Shown piece after piece: positions 34,321 to 46,601 of a stretch of 64,000 nt of DNA (positions are counted from its first letter, which is position 1; each line of letters begins with the position of its first letter). Source of the DNA: Heliocidaris erythrogramma (taxonomy: Eukaryota; Echinodermata; Echinoidea; Camarodonta; Echinometridae); assembly GCA_025617745.1 (NCBI GenBank), contig CM046861.1:14128283-14192282 (forward strand), given 5' to 3'. The translations under genes and the position numbers were made by a program. The notes under the pieces are model-generated. The model was not told where the DNA came from. It was given only the letters and a program-made list of their open reading frames with translations, and did not search any database.

Positions 34321-34560
34321 TAATCAAGTGTGACTAGAATCTAGTCAGCTTTGACTACAATAACGATTCCCATGGGCACCTGCACTATTCTAGTCAAACC
34401 AACCAGCTTTGGGTGTGGCGTGAAAAGATTCCTTGTCAAATGAACAGAGTTCTGGTGAAAATGAACAGAATCCTATAGTCAGAATGACTAGAATGTGAGT
34501 TAGAAAAAGTGACCAGGCGATCTGGTAACAAAAAAATGACTAGACTTTTTTTTAGAGTGT
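34321..34560 (-). mobile_element. CACTGTAAA-type miniature element, word TGACTAG, left end eroded
   Basis: The inverted right end ACACTCTAAAAAAAAG and adjoining GTCTAGTCATT and CCAGATCGCCTGGTCAC match the element at 24185-24383. TGACTAG or CTAGTCA occurs at least seven times in both orientations. The expected opposite terminal repeat is not clear. Confidence 0.65.
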
Positions 34561-34829
34561 TGTGTTTGATTCAGTGAAAACATATTTTCTGTCATTACCA
34601 GAAAAAAATATATACCTTTAAGTCAACTCTTATATAAATCTTTTTTTCTTAATCCTTACTCCACCGCTGACGCAGCATCATTCCCGTATTTACCCAATCA
34701 GTTGTAATGGAAAGCGCATGATTTGGCTAGAAAGAATTACACACGCCTTAGCCTGTCGGTATGAGCGAGGCCAAACCAAACGCAATTTATCAGACTGGAA
34801 AAGTGGGATCACATTGCGCAAGAGCGGAG

Positions 34830-34942
34830 AAATAGAAAGCGAGAGAGAAACAGAACAGAGAGAGAGAGGAGACAGCGATGGAGATAGAGAGAGAGAAAAA
34901 AAAGGAGGGGAAGAGAGGGAGAGAGAAAGATGGAAAGGTAGC

Positions 34943-34973
<31 letters not shown>

Positions 34974-35145
34974 CGCGCACGTGCGGGGGGGGGGGGGGGG
35001 GGGGTAGCGAGTGGGGAGATAAATGGAGAAAGATGCAGAGGAGAGAAAAAGAAGGGGGATGGGGTAACAGAGGAGGGATCGAAATGAAAAAGAGTTAGGA
35101 GGGAAGAAAGTTATATAGAAAAACAGACAGACAGAAAGACAGAGA
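34830..35145. repeat. Purine tract with G-run
   Basis: GA-rich plus strand, a GA microsatellite at about 34945-34968 and a G-run of about 19 at 34985-35003. Open frames on both strands are compositional. Confidence 0.9.
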
Positions 35146-35233
35146 GATAACTTTGTTGTAAATGGCGCAGCTCTCTCATGTTTCGTGAACTTAAATACAT
35201 GAATGAACCTGTGTAAATCTATAATTTCGACAC

Positions 35234-35313
35234 TTAACCCTGTCACGACCAAAGTCAACAACACTATATACAAAGTGATTAGTATTTTAGTCTTGTGGCA
35301 ACGAGAGGGTTAA
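35234..35313. mobile_element. Very short TTAA/CCC element
   Basis: TTAA at 35234-35237 and 35310-35313 encloses 72 bases starting CCCTGTCACGACC and ending, inverted, CCCTCTCGTTGCC. This is the form of a minimal piggyBac-type miniature element. It is so short that chance cannot be excluded. Confidence 0.45.
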
Positions 35314-35750
35314 TAGCTCTTCCTTATTCCAATCCGGAGGAGTAATCATTCTCTCCTACTGAGGGGATCTCTCTAACAAAAAGGTCACTACTTATCGAAA
35401 ACCAAAGGTTATACTGCCTGCATAAGCATGATAAGTAAAATTGAACATTCAAGTAAAAAAAACAGGAAAGAAGAAACTATGTGCTGTTTTCAAAATTGGG
35501 ATCCTGCGTAGTTTCTGTTGCTAGGTTAAATATTTTCGCCACACGTAACCATACGTTAATTCATTATGTGTTGGACCGTAATTCTTTAGGCATTATTTTT
35601 GGTTCATCAGTGGACCACTAATCATGTTCAGTTTAAATAGTTATTGTATCATAAAAATAGCATACATCTAGAATGAATCAATGGAGTAATCACACAATTC
35701 AAAATCTGAATAAATGTTATTACGTAATCATTTGAATATGAATGTGTAAC

Positions 35751-36314
35751 TTAAAGGGCAATCCAAACTTGGTAATAAGATGATTTATATGAAAGCAGAA
35801 AAATAAGAAAAACAGGATAGTGAAAATTTGAAAGAAATCGGACAAGGACTAAGAAAGTTATGGATGTTTTAAAAATGAGATCACTACATCTATGCGAATC
35901 TCAGATTGGCAATTTGGTTAGTCGATTGTGACATTTTTGTGGACAACCCTTCCGTCTGTCGGACACAAAAATGTCATTAATTTGCGTTTTTCTTCCGGCA
36001 CTTTTACTCTCGGGACAGTGCTCAAACTATATTGGAGATAGCATAATTGTTAAAGGTCCTCATCACAGAAAAATATCCTACTGAGTAACACATTTTGGAA
36101 AAAAATGACATTTAAGTCATTTTGTGTGTTGGAGCGAATGGGGGAGTTGTCCGCAACTACATCGCAGTGACATTACCTATTCAGTGATTACAACTTTCAA
36201 AAATAGCTTTGTCATTGCTTGTCCGATTTCGTTCAAACTTTCACCAATTTCCTTCTCTGATTTTTTCCTCTTTCTTTCAAAGCAACTTGTCATCAAGGTC
36301 GGATTTCTCTTTAA
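35751..36314. mobile_element. TTAA-flanked element with about 120-base inverted arms
   Basis: TTAA at 35751-35754 and 36311-36314. The left arm contains AAAGGGCAATCC and GAAATCGGACAAGGACT; the right arm is its inverse (AGTCC-like, GCTTGTCCGATTTCG, then CGGATTTCTCT). The inner part contains GTTGTCCGCAAC and a block shared with 55515-56922 (e.g. TATTGGAGATAGCATA). Non-coding. Confidence 0.8.
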
Positions 36315-39300
36315 AGACACATTGCCAAAACGAGCCAATGATTCTAAACCATTCGATCCAAGAAGGAGAAGTATTTTATAAATATAAATATAAACAAGGT
36401 TAATCACACAATTTTTGGTTTAATTTAATTAATTTAATTAATTTAATTCACACAGGAGAAAAATATTCACCAAGTTTTCAATGCTTTATTGGTGGTGGTG
36501 TGTGCGTGTGTTTGTGTGCGAGCGATAGTATGCGTAAGCATGCCTCTGTCCGTTAAATTATAATGTTATACCTTAGAATCTGTACTAGAATGTATATGTT
36601 ATTGTTGGGAATGTCGAAAAATATTAATCCAAAGAGTCTGTGCCATCCAGACATTTTTTTGAAATAGTTTTCTCAAACAAGAAATTTCCTTCTAATTTTA
36701 ACACTTAAAAAAGTAAATAAAAGTAACTTACGGAATTGGCAAATATCAATAGTCCACAGTGACTATTAAACCAATTTTTTTGTCGAAACTTTAAAACTGT
36801 ATCCAGCAATTCAAGATTGAATTTTCATTATGTTCAATCACGCAAATTCCATTTTTAAATTAGTTCCACTATGAAAGTGTAAAACAATGTAATTTGTTGC
36901 TGTTAAATTCAGAATTATTATGTCCTTTCGATTAGGTGTGGTTGTTTAATGACGTCACTGGATGCCTTTCGTTGTTACGCTGAGATGACTGTGGTAACTT
37001 GTTATCATGACATGCTGAAATTATAATGTAATTGCCAGGCCCATCATTGCTCAACCATAACTGTACTTACTGATCGCAGTTGAAGGTTAACAATCAATAA
37101 ACAGCAGGAGACAGGAACTAGAAAGTCCGTCACCATTGCCTGTCGTTGTTAGTTTCTGCAATATTATTATCTCTTTCCTTTTAATCCTTTGTTATGATGG
37201 AATCAATTAGGTTTTAATCAATATCCACGCTGCTTCTACCCCTTTGTGTGAGCTGTTCTCACGTTTCACTCAGCAATTGTTATGCCTCCTTAAGTTTAAT
37301 CTGGATTTAATTCAGTTTTCATAACAATAAAAATGGTGCAAATGTTAATGCAGTTGGTGCACTCCTTAGCGTACTTGTATGGTTGCTTCAAAGTTAGCAG
37401 TTCTTGTTGTTCGAGAACTCTATAATCAGAAACATATCCTTCCAAAGTCGATGACGGAAAGGTTCCACAAATATCCAATAAGAAATAATTGGTTCTGCTA
37501 TCTTTAAAATCCGTACTATTAACAGAATTGTTCGTCGACATTATAATGTGATCACCCACATACAACCAGATGTTATCTTGACAAATTAATTAGCTTGTCT
37601 ATACACAAGCACTAAACAAAGCATACAAATTAACGTTTGCGCTTGGCCATTATTACCCAAAAGGCTATTTTGTCTTGCTATGGATGTTCACTCACCATCG
37701 TGATATGATTTTATTGTTGCAATTTTCGCGTTCATCGGCGGACTGTTTGACTAAAACAATACACTTTTTTTTTACAACATCCGCGGTTTGCAAACTAGGA
37801 ATACCTAAATTCCGCCGTAAATAGGGTTATTTTAGTAAGAGACCTGCTTGAAATTGGTAGAAATAGGGTTTCTAAAAATTCACATTTTCCTTGCTTTTCA
37901 ATTGTGAGATGGAGGATAAATTTGGTTTATAAAGTAGTAATAAAGTTTCCCATTTTTCTATTATATGTTTTTTATGTACATTATTCTGAAGTATGTTTAT
38001 TATTGTCATTTTTAAGAGATGTGAAATAAAGATGAATTGAAATGAAATCGAATAACTCTACCCGTTTTCCACAAAATAAGGGTTAAAATTTTTAAATCCT
38101 GGAACAGTCGTGTGTTAGAACCGAGTGAACTCCCCGATGTACATGTTCACGACAAGGTCTGGTATAATGCGAGGAATAAACACATGACAAAATTATCGTC
38201 AACCAATCATTATGATAGCAAAACGATGTCTCTACGCATTGCTTTAATTGCTTGGAAAACAGGTTATTACGAAGGTATATCAAAATCAATCGCCAGCTAG
38301 ACCGTAGGTCCATTGTAAATCAGAACATATACAATTTGTTTACTAAGCTTTTATTAACCCGAAAAGATTATTACGATTACGAAAAGATATTACGATTATT
38401 TCATACACGATTCCCCAGATTGATGTTCCCAGTTTCATTATTCCAGAAATTCACTTTTTTTCTCGAACCTCCGGAATAATGCGACCCTTGAAAACAACGA
38501 CCGCGATACAAATGACGAGACCCAATTAACTGCTGACAACATACACTGATACACATACACATAACATTCTTTTTTCACAAACGCTTATAGTCTAATTTTT
38601 ATCATTTAATTCCTTATGACGCCAGCAAGCAACATCCAAAACGACACGTCACCAAACTTGAGTGTAAGAATATCAACTCGAACAATTATGATGATGATTA
38701 TGCGATACTTTATTATAAAAAATAATGAAGCCTTTATTTCATATTTTCAATCACATATACTTAAAGCTGTGCATATCCGTAGGCTACATATATATATGTG
38801 GTTGGTTGGGAGGGGAGATTACATTAAAAACAGTTCCAAATGTTCAACATAGGCGTAAAGGTCCAATTTCTACAGGGGGTGGTCGTATCTCTTACCTGAA
38901 TATCAACTTTCCAGTTTGAAAGATTTTGACGCTACATTATTAATTAATTGTGGCATTGTAATTAATTTTTATCATTGAATTGTATAAAGTAAGATGTAAA
39001 TATGAAATAAACAACAAACAGGTCACCATATTCTTAAATTTTCAACGAAGGCAGTAATAAATTGCACTAAGTTTCCAAAATTCCCAGCAACATTTTTGGA
39101 TTTTCCGGCAGAAAATTCTAGTGGGACCCACTCCCTTACCGCCTACGTCATGGTGATTTCTTTAAAGGTACACACACAAAAACAACATTGATATGTTTTA
39201 TCGGGTACCATACATAATTATGTACAATAGGTTACATTAAGTACAAATGTTTGGTCCATATGACTGCAAAAATATGCCACTGAAATATAATACCACATTG

Positions 39301-40809
39301 TGCCGACTGGGCTCCCCTGTAGAACGGAAACCCCTCGATACGTTCTGTGTCACACTGCATTGCATCCGAATTCATAGTTGCTATGGTTACGCATTTGCCT
39401 TGCAAAGAGTGAAGCGATTACCATCAAGAATACATCTATAGGTAATTCATCAAATGATACAAACGAGCTCAAAAGATCAACTTATTCTGATTGACACTTA
39501 ATTCCAAGCGACAGTTTGCTGACAGAGACACGATCACAAGCTGTGCTGGAAGATATCATAGTGCACGAACTTATATATAATGTTACCATGAAACAGATTC
39601 GTTAATAATATCATTCTGGTCAATCCATTGGGCATGCGACAATGACATACTAGGTTAAACTTCATTTATCATTATAAGGTTGATCCAGAAAGAAAAGAAA
39701 AATGTTTACTGGATGAGATGAACAATTTCGGAATGTACCCCAGTCACACCTACCACACCGAGATCACATCGACAATAGACTGAATAAAATCTATTAGATT
39801 ACTCCTAATGGCCAATATTTTGTCTACTGCTGAGTCCATTTCTTATCATTTGGGGGATTCCAAAACCTTATAGCATACACCAGTAATTCTTATGTGCTAT
39901 ATAATCAACGTTTCGCAACCATTGAGACAGTTTCTTTAACAAAAAATCTTGTGATCAAAACTCAACTTTATCTTTAAGGAGATTAAGATAGAATTACATT
40001 ATAGTATATACATGTATAAAGGGATAATTTAAGCGCTTTCATGTCCTTAATGAAAAGGGCAGATAGGGGTCCATATCCAGTCAAATATAGATATATATTT
40101 ACCACCATGACCGTTAGGACTTTATAGGGACTGGTCTTTTCAGACTTTTAATGTTACATTTATATTGTAATTTTCTAAATTAATCGCAAACAAGTGATGT
40201 AAAGGAATAATCGTTTCATGGTTTTCACAAAAATCCTCAAGGACTTCATGCTTAAAGACAGCTGCACGTGTTGCTGACCACTAAATGTGCTGAGAGCGTG
40301 GTTGTTTTAGATTTGTCTTGCAGCTTAATTGTTCACCAAAATCCATTATAAAATATACAAATCGTATGACCTTCCAAAAGACCACACAGTGCCCTTTTTT
40401 CAAATCTGCATAAAAGCAAACTTTGAAATTCAATTATTATCATTTCCACTGCTATCATTTAAGGACGTTGACTGGAGTGGGGTGCAAAATGTATCACCTT
40501 TTCTCACATATTTAAACAACCAATTACTTTCTTAAACAATATTATTGATGAGAGGAAACAAGGAAATTCCGAAGATATTTTTGGGTGGTGTGTATATATA
40601 TATATATATCATTGAAATATATGATATAATGCAAAAATAGAATAGGTATCATGAAAATACTCATGCAGTAGATTGAAAGCTGTGACAAGCAAAGGTTACA
40701 AAAATATTTATCAGAAGCTCTGTCCGTCTAGAGCGGCAAGACTGATTAAGGTGTCCAGCTTGACGTGTTCAACTCATTTGCCATTGGTTCGGATTGGCAT
40801 TCGAACTGA
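36315..40809. other. Long non-coding spacer
   Basis: Mostly unique AT-rich sequence. It holds a (TTTAATTAA)n run at about 36418-36448, a GT-rich patch near 36500 and a TA repeat near 40595. A copy of the right part of the TTAA element at 17047 lies at 39800-39980 (GAGACAGTTTCTTTAAC, AACTCAACTTTATC). The frame at 37296-37565 (minus) is open for 89 codons without a recognisable domain. Confidence 0.5.
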
Positions 40810-42453
40810 TTATATTCCTTTACAGTCAGATATGGAAGGAACCGGTGATATCGGTGGAGAAACGATTTCATTCTGTCCAGGAGTGAGGAAGGTACAACCG
40901 ATTGTACCCTCAGGTTTACTATGGTTCAAACCAAGTCCGATCTGTCTCATCGGGTGTCTTCGTGACGTCCTAGGACTCATCCTCGGGCTCACCGATGGCG
41001 ACCTCGGGGATGTCACGTCAGGCAACGTCGGCACCTGGCTAATGCTTGAGGGCGGGCTAACCCTTCGCTCAGGTGTTGGGGATCGTGGATCCTTAGTCTC
41101 TGGGGAACGGCAAAGTCCTGTGAGATTTTCATCATACAGACCCTCACTAACTTTCAATGCCGGTAGCTGGAGGAATGAAGAGGAAGGGCTCGATGTCTGG
41201 CTACTTGAGAGAGTGTCCCCCGTTTCGCAATCGCTTACGTCATCAGATGATGTAGCAAGGCTGTTTGGTACAAGAACCGATGTGAGACGCTTAAACCTTG
41301 GATCCGAAATACTGTTGTCTGGGTGCGTGGGGATATTGCTTTCAGATTTTGCACTTCGAAGAGTAGGCTCACCAAAACTGTGGTGATCATGATGTTGTTT
41401 GCAGTGGCTAGATGACGTGAAACAAAGTTCTTGGGACTTGCGTAGTTCATTGGGAGACCTTGCTCTGCGTACATGCGGCAAATCATGCTCCCAAACAGCC
41501 TTTCCGCGTCGTGATCGTCCAGGTGAATCATTTCCAGCTTCACAGTGGTCAATCAGGTCTTCGCTCAGATTGGTGACATTTGGATGTAACGTGAGGTCGT
41601 CAAAGCACTGCTCGATGTGAATGGTCGGCGCGTGTTGAGGGGAGGACGTCGCACTCCGCGAGGTAGCTTCATGTAGCATAAACTCAGACGACATCGATGA
41701 CTTCGGGAAGAGGCTTGTAGCTGACATCGATCGCTTTCTGACCCCGGGGGATAACAGCCTATTATTTTCTCTCAAGTCTGAATCTGAAGATGTTCGCTGA
41801 GGTTCAGGCATAGATTTAGCCTCCTGAGAATAGTCTTTGACTACCACTTTGATTTGTTTGGTTGCGTTTGGAACGTTTTCGGGTTTCTTGCCCACCTTGA
41901 CTTTTCTTGTTCTGGCTGGGGACTGGTTGGGAGAGTTCTGCCTCGAGGACACACGCGGGAGATTCAGGTTGATAGGCGAATGACTCAAAACATCGGACAG
42001 TCTGTCCGACTGGTCAGTGTGTCCTCTGCTAGGCACCGAACTAGGCCTATTGTCATACACACTATGCTTGTGAATATCCTTCCTGATTCGTCTCACCTCC
42101 GCAGCTTCTCTTTGTCGCGTCTTCAGAAGTCTCTGTGATTCGCGATCAATTTCTCCCAGCTTCATGGCGAGCTGACGGTTCTGGACAGTGGCGGCCTCGA
42201 GAACAGAGTCTTCGCAACTGGGCAAACGGGTCGTTCCTGCTTCGATGCCAGTATTGAGACGAGATGGACTCACGCCGGCCACATACGTACTCAGGGCTTT
42301 CCCGCATACTTCTGGTCCACGGTTCGAAGCTCGATTCTGATGAGGTTTCATTGGATGATTCGGAGGGTGAGGCGAATGCTGGTATTCGTTCCGGTGATGT
42401 GGTTGAGGAGACAAACTCCGATGTCGTCCAATCTGAAGAGGCATAACGAGCAT
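40810..42453 (-). CDS. Uncharacterised Ser/Pro-rich protein with short coiled coil (547 aa)
   Basis: I do not recognise this protein. The frame opens at ATG 42453 (a second in-frame ATG is three codons on); an in-frame TGA about 15 bases upstream supports a true N-terminus. Residues 1-80 are His/Pro/Asn-rich. Residues about 83-127 (EDSVLEAATVQNRQLAMK onward to RRIRKD) are charged and heptad-like, predicting a coiled coil. The rest is disordered, rich in SP and TP sites and basic-x-x-Ser motifs (RKRSMS, RRARSP, RSAKSES), so probably heavily phosphorylated or 14-3-3-bound. Composition, length and CpG content differ sharply from the surrounding repeats. It ends at TAA; alternatively GT in ACTGTAAAG could be a splice donor and this the first coding exon. 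An upstream CA|GTAAGT at about 42953 (minus) could end a 5' UTR exon. Confidence 0.8.
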   Translation of the reverse strand: MLVMPLQIGRHRSLSPQPHHRNEYQHSPHPPNHPMKPHQNRASNRGPEVCGKALSTYVAGVSPSRLNTGIEAGTTRLPSCEDSVLEAATVQNRQLAMKLGEIDRESQRLLKTRQREAAEVRRIRKDIHKHSVYDNRPSSVPSRGHTDQSDRLSDVLSHSPINLNLPRVSSRQNSPNQSPARTRKVKVGKKPENVPNATKQIKVVVKDYSQEAKSMPEPQRTSSDSDLRENNRLLSPGVRKRSMSATSLFPKSSMSSEFMLHEATSRSATSSPQHAPTIHIEQCFDDLTLHPNVTNLSEDLIDHCEAGNDSPGRSRRGKAVWEHDLPHVRRARSPNELRKSQELCFTSSSHCKQHHDHHSFGEPTLRSAKSESNIPTHPDNSISDPRFKRLTSVLVPNSLATSSDDVSDCETGDTLSSSQTSSPSSSFLQLPALKVSEGLYDENLTGLCRSPETKDPRSPTPERRVSPPSSISQVPTLPDVTSPRSPSVSPRMSPRTSRRHPMRQIGLGLNHSKPEGTIGCTFLTPGQNEIVSPPISPVPSISDCKGI

Positions 42454-43060
42454 TGATCCACAAGAAACTCAACACAATTACACAATTGACTCCGTGAAAT
42501 GTTACTTCAGCGCAACCTCTTCAGAAAGGTTACCGCAAACAAACACGCACTTCTTTCAAATGCACGTAATTCAAGATTTTACACCGAGAAAGCAATTAGT
42601 TTAAAATATTGTCTTACTTCGGAGACACGTCGATTTGCTACAGGCAGCGACTTCGTTTTTTACCTTATACTATCCCTGCGCTCAATTCTTTCACTGTTAA
42701 CTGACACTCCAAAGTCGCTGTAATTACATGCGGTTCATGTATTCTTCCCAGATCCCAAGGTAGTGATAGACGAAGATCAATAGCAGCCCTAATATTTTTG
42801 AGAGTCCTTCCCTGCATGCACGACTAAAATGAGAAGTAATAAATTATGAAGCACAGCCTCCAAGGAGATCCACCTTCTCTGTGTTCAATTCGTATCAATG
42901 CGCTCTTCACTATCCACAATCGCTTCTCCAAAACGGCGGATTTGACTTACTGCGGTGGAGTTTTGTGTGAGCACGTCTCGCGCGCAAATCGGAAGAGTGA
43001 TGCCGTGTCGTCTACGTGAAAGCTTTTAATGAGGAAAGCAGAATGGTGCGATGACATCTA
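42454..43060 (-). promoter_or_regulatory. Probable 5' region of the 547-codon gene
   Basis: This stretch lies upstream of the ATG on the minus strand. It is richer in CpG than its surroundings around 42930-43080 (CACGTCTCGCGCGC on plus) and carries a consensus splice donor (GTAAGT) on the minus strand near 42953. It may hold the transcription start and an untranslated exon. No TATA box is obvious. Inference only. Confidence 0.3.
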
Positions 43061-44600
43061 ATACGACATGTCGCGGGGGAGGATGGGGGATGGATGATCG
43101 TTCCGCGGGGATAGGACAAATTATACATATAGATACATTCTCAACAGGAATCCTTGCATGCAATATCCGAATAAATTCACATGTCAAGCTTTGTAAATAA
43201 GTGGGTTGGATTTAAAGGTAAGTGTCAGCCATTAAATCAACCGAAATAGGCTGTGTTGTGGGCAGCATCAAAACGTTTACTTTCAGAAATATGTCATTAG
43301 TTATAGTTCTATAGTCATAGACTTATACAGGGCACATGGAGAAAAGAAAAACGACTTTGAAAAAAACACATACAAAAAGAGATACAAAACAAAAAATTTT
43401 ATAGGGCAAGGAGACAGACAGAGAGAGAGAGAGAAGAAAGAGTGCTCTTCTTCAAGTATTTTTTTTCAATAAAGTTTTCATTCATTTATTTTTTATGTGG
43501 GGGGAATGTGGGGATGGGGGGGGGGGGGGGTCTAGTATGTACACATGAAGTTTTACACGCACTTTTATCTTCAAACCAAATATTAGGTACAGATATATTC
43601 AATTTAAAATCATTTTTCTATGTGGTAAGTATATTTCGATGTTTTCTTGCCTGTTTAATCTATATTTAAGATTAAACAAACTACTGCCAATGGATATAAT
43701 TTGATAAATTATTTTCATCACGTTTTGCGCACCACTCCCTCACTATTGAAGTACATGTATAAAAAAAAAACACTATGTGATTTTAACAAATCTTTATCGA
43801 TCATCAGTCCAAGATGTAGGATAATCATCAGACGAAACCAAAAAAGTCAGACGCATTAAATGTAGCAATAAAATGTGGATAAACAGGGGATTGATATATT
43901 TCGGCGGGGGTGAGGTGCATTGGGGTCGCATATAGCATGTGTGGGTGTGTGTGTGTGTGTGTTATTGGGTTTTTACAGACGTGTATCAATCAGATATGAT
44001 TATTTACGTCTGGGACCGACCTTTAACGTCACCATCCGAAAGACGTGACTCAGTCTCGAACCTGGGTCCGCTGAATCAGTTTATAACTTCCACTGGTAGC
44101 TGGATTATTGTTTTATAGCATAGGTTTATAGCCCCCTCTTTTACAGTGCGCCTCTGCATTTTATTGTGACGTCATGTTTCCGAGCTCGGAGCGTTACTTA
44201 GCCTGAAAGCAGGATTATATTGACTTGAAGCAAGGGCTACATTATCCAATCTATTGCATTTAACTGGCCGCACAGGGAATATGAAAAGAGGGATAATACT
44301 TTTGACGAACGTAAACAATGTGCAATAAAGTCCTATTAATCCGTCAGCAGGTCATGTAGTCTGTACCTTCAGACCTTGCCTATTGTCTTTCGTGTTGTAT
44401 TGAAATGTGTTGTATTTCTGTATTTTGTATTTTTATTCCAGCAGTGCATTACAATACAATTCAACAAAATCATTATACCTCAAAACGTAATAAACACACA
44501 TATGAGTGTACTTTCAATAAATGGATGTTAGATTGACCCCATTAAGTACACATCGAACGGCCTTCATGTACTGTATATGTGACGTGTCAAAAAATAACCA
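43061..44600. other. Spacer with GA, G-run and (GT)n
   Basis: GA repeat at about 43419-43437, G-run at about 43517-43530 and GT repeat at 43943-43962. At about 44000-44075 a block with AGTCTCGAACCTGGGTCCGC, inverse of a B-box-like CGGACCCAGGTTCGAGACT, resembles the tRNA-like arms in 11991-12715 and may be a SINE relic. Confidence 0.45.
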
Positions 44601-44748
44601 GGGCCCCGTTTCATGAAACTTATTATTAATAACAAGTTACAATAATTATTATAAGCTACTGAAATTCTTGAATCTGATTGGCTGAGAGCGAATTTGTCAT
44701 AAAAATGAGGCAGTTGTTATTGATGACATGTTTTATGAAACGGGGCCC
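44601..44748. mobile_element. Palindromic miniature element, GGGCCCCG-ended
   Basis: The ends are GGGCCCCGTTTCATGAAAC and inverted GGGCCCCGTTTCATAAAAC. The inner word is ATAATAA/TTATTAT and the core is CTGATTGGCTGAGAG. Same architecture and core as 8197-8322. Confidence 0.75.
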
Positions 44749-45599
44749 AGAATTGTTATTGAACCAGAGAAAGTTGCTGTAAATTTTCCAAAAAATATGC
44801 ATGATAGAAAAATATTCCACCAAACATGCACTATGTACATGAACATTTTTTACGTAATCATAACGATAATCATTACAATTTGTATGTGATGCAATCTCAA
44901 AACCTCATTAAAATCATAATATTTTCAATCCTGCGATGAAACTGTCCCAATTGAAGCCCTATAAGCCTCAACGTTATGTATCACGTCTAAAAAGAAATAT
45001 TTAGGATTTGTTCGTTCAATTTTTTTTTTTATACGTCAGTCTAATTGGGCACTAGTTTCTTGTATCACATCATCACTGCTGCATATTCATATCCACTGCG
45101 TGTTTCAATTTATAGAAATAATAAATGATGGATAACGATGCTTTAAACCCGGCTCACACGAGGCGTCATTATTAATGACGTAAGGACAGCGTCAGTGACT
45201 ACAGTATAGTTTTCTGCGCGTCATGAAAGGGTGACATCGTACAAAAAGCGAGGCAAAATATACAATGCAAAATAATTACCATCTCAGGCTTGATTAGCGC
45301 AGGTAATAACGTAATCAAAAATCTGAAAATTTTGTGAAAATTGAGCCCCCTCCCTCAAAAAATCCTGGATCCGCCACTGATGTCCGCAGCACCATATCAC
45401 TGGAAAAAAAATTAAAATATGATAGGTTTACGACGTATATTGTAATTATTATCCTATGTCACTTAAGAGTTGCGAACTTCTGCAGGAAGCAATAAATGTC
45501 GTCTGCATATTCAAATATCGGGAAGTGGTGTGGGAGTCCCCAAACAAGGCTGAACGGTGACGAAAAACGGAGTTGAAATGAGGAGGATACTAGAAAATG
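44749..45599. other. Spacer
   Basis: No gene recognised. CCTGGATCCGCCACTG at about 45364-45379 is a fragment of the dispersed GTGGCGGATC motif. Confidence 0.4.
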
Positions 45600-45735
45600 A
45601 AATGATCAATGGCGAGAAACGAGAGGATGGATTTAAAAACGGAAGAGGGAGAGAAAGAGAACGAGAGCGAGAGAGAGAGAGAGAGTGATAGAGAGGGAGA
45701 GAGAGAGAGAGAGAGAGAAAGAGATGGGGGAAGGG
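45600..45735. repeat. GA-rich tract
   Basis: GA repeats at about 45650-45735 on the plus strand. The 61-codon frame is compositional. Confidence 0.85.
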
Positions 45736-45805
45736 ACGAAGGGATTTGTTATGTTTTATACATGTTATATAACATGATTAGTGATTTAAGATAAAATCCT
45801 TTTCC

Positions 45806-46112
45806 TACACTGTAAAAAAGTTTGCCGTTTTTTCACGGGAAATTTCCTGGCAGTCAGGATGCCGGGAATGCCCGTTTTTCCACAGTACATAGACCGCGGT
45901 TTAAAGTTAAACCGGAGTTCAGAATACATGAGAAAATGTTTTTTACAACAGTGTTTTATGTCGGGCAATTGAATATATATGCTGATTTCCGATAAACCAA
46001 CAAACTTGCTGTTGTTTTACAGGAAAACGACTGTAAAATTGAAATAACGGCAATAACTTGTAATTTCAAGGGCCCAAAAACCTGTAGTTTAACAGTTATT
46101 TTTTACAGTGTA
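45806..46112. mobile_element. TA-flanked miniature element, CACTGTAAAAA-ended
   Basis: TA at 45806-45807 and 46111-46112. The ends are CACTGTAAAAAA and inverted CACTGTAAAAAA. Inner words include GGGAAATTTCC and CTGTAAA in both orientations. Non-coding. Confidence 0.75.
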
Positions 46113-46289
46113 ATAATTATGTTTCCTCTAAAGACATAAAATAGCAAAGTAGGTTACTTATCTATTTGATATCATAGTTCTTGATAATAGCTTATTCCAG
46201 TACAGGATCATATACAATTCTGTTCAAATAATACAAGATGAAAACTTTTTGTTCAGTAACAAACAAATATCATTTGGCGAAAGAGAGAG

Positions 46290-46557
46290 GTACACTGCAA
46301 AAACCAGGGTGTTAATTTAACACCATCTCGGTATCTATATTGGGCTACACCAGATAAGTGTTAAAACAACACCAGTTTCGAATCAAACTGGCGTTGTTTT
46401 AACACTAACTGGTGTTGTTTTGACACTTATCTGGTGTAGACCAATATCAAACTGGTGTTGTTTTAACACTAACTGGTGTTCTTTTGACACTTATCTGGTG
46501 TAGCCCGATATGGATACCGAGGTGGTGTTAAATTAACACCCTGGTTTTTGCAGTGTA
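46290..46557. mobile_element. TA-flanked near-palindromic element, CACTGCAAAAACC-ended
   Basis: TA at both ends. The terminal repeats CACTGCAAAAACCAGGGTG and its inverse extend through TTAATTTAACACCA. The interior is a series of direct and inverted copies of AACTGGTGTTGTTTTAACAC and CACTTATCTGGTGTAG, so nearly the whole 264-base unit can fold. Low divergence between arms suggests recent activity. Confidence 0.85.
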
Positions 46558-46601
46558 GAAGATATTTCCTAAATCAATACACGTGTACGAACTGAGATCA
46601 C

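Noticed and set aside
34718-35273. Open frames of 126 and 154 codons
   Set aside because: Products of a GA-rich tract and G-run; both strands open at once.
37296-37565. 89-codon minus-strand frame (MSTNNSVNSTDFKDSR onward)
   Set aside because: Mixed, protein-like composition made it tempting, but I recognise no domain and see no convincing splice or promoter context; kept as unproven.
41854-42475. Overlapping frames on both strands within the 547-codon gene
   Set aside because: Shadows of the main minus-strand frame, whose length and composition are far stronger.
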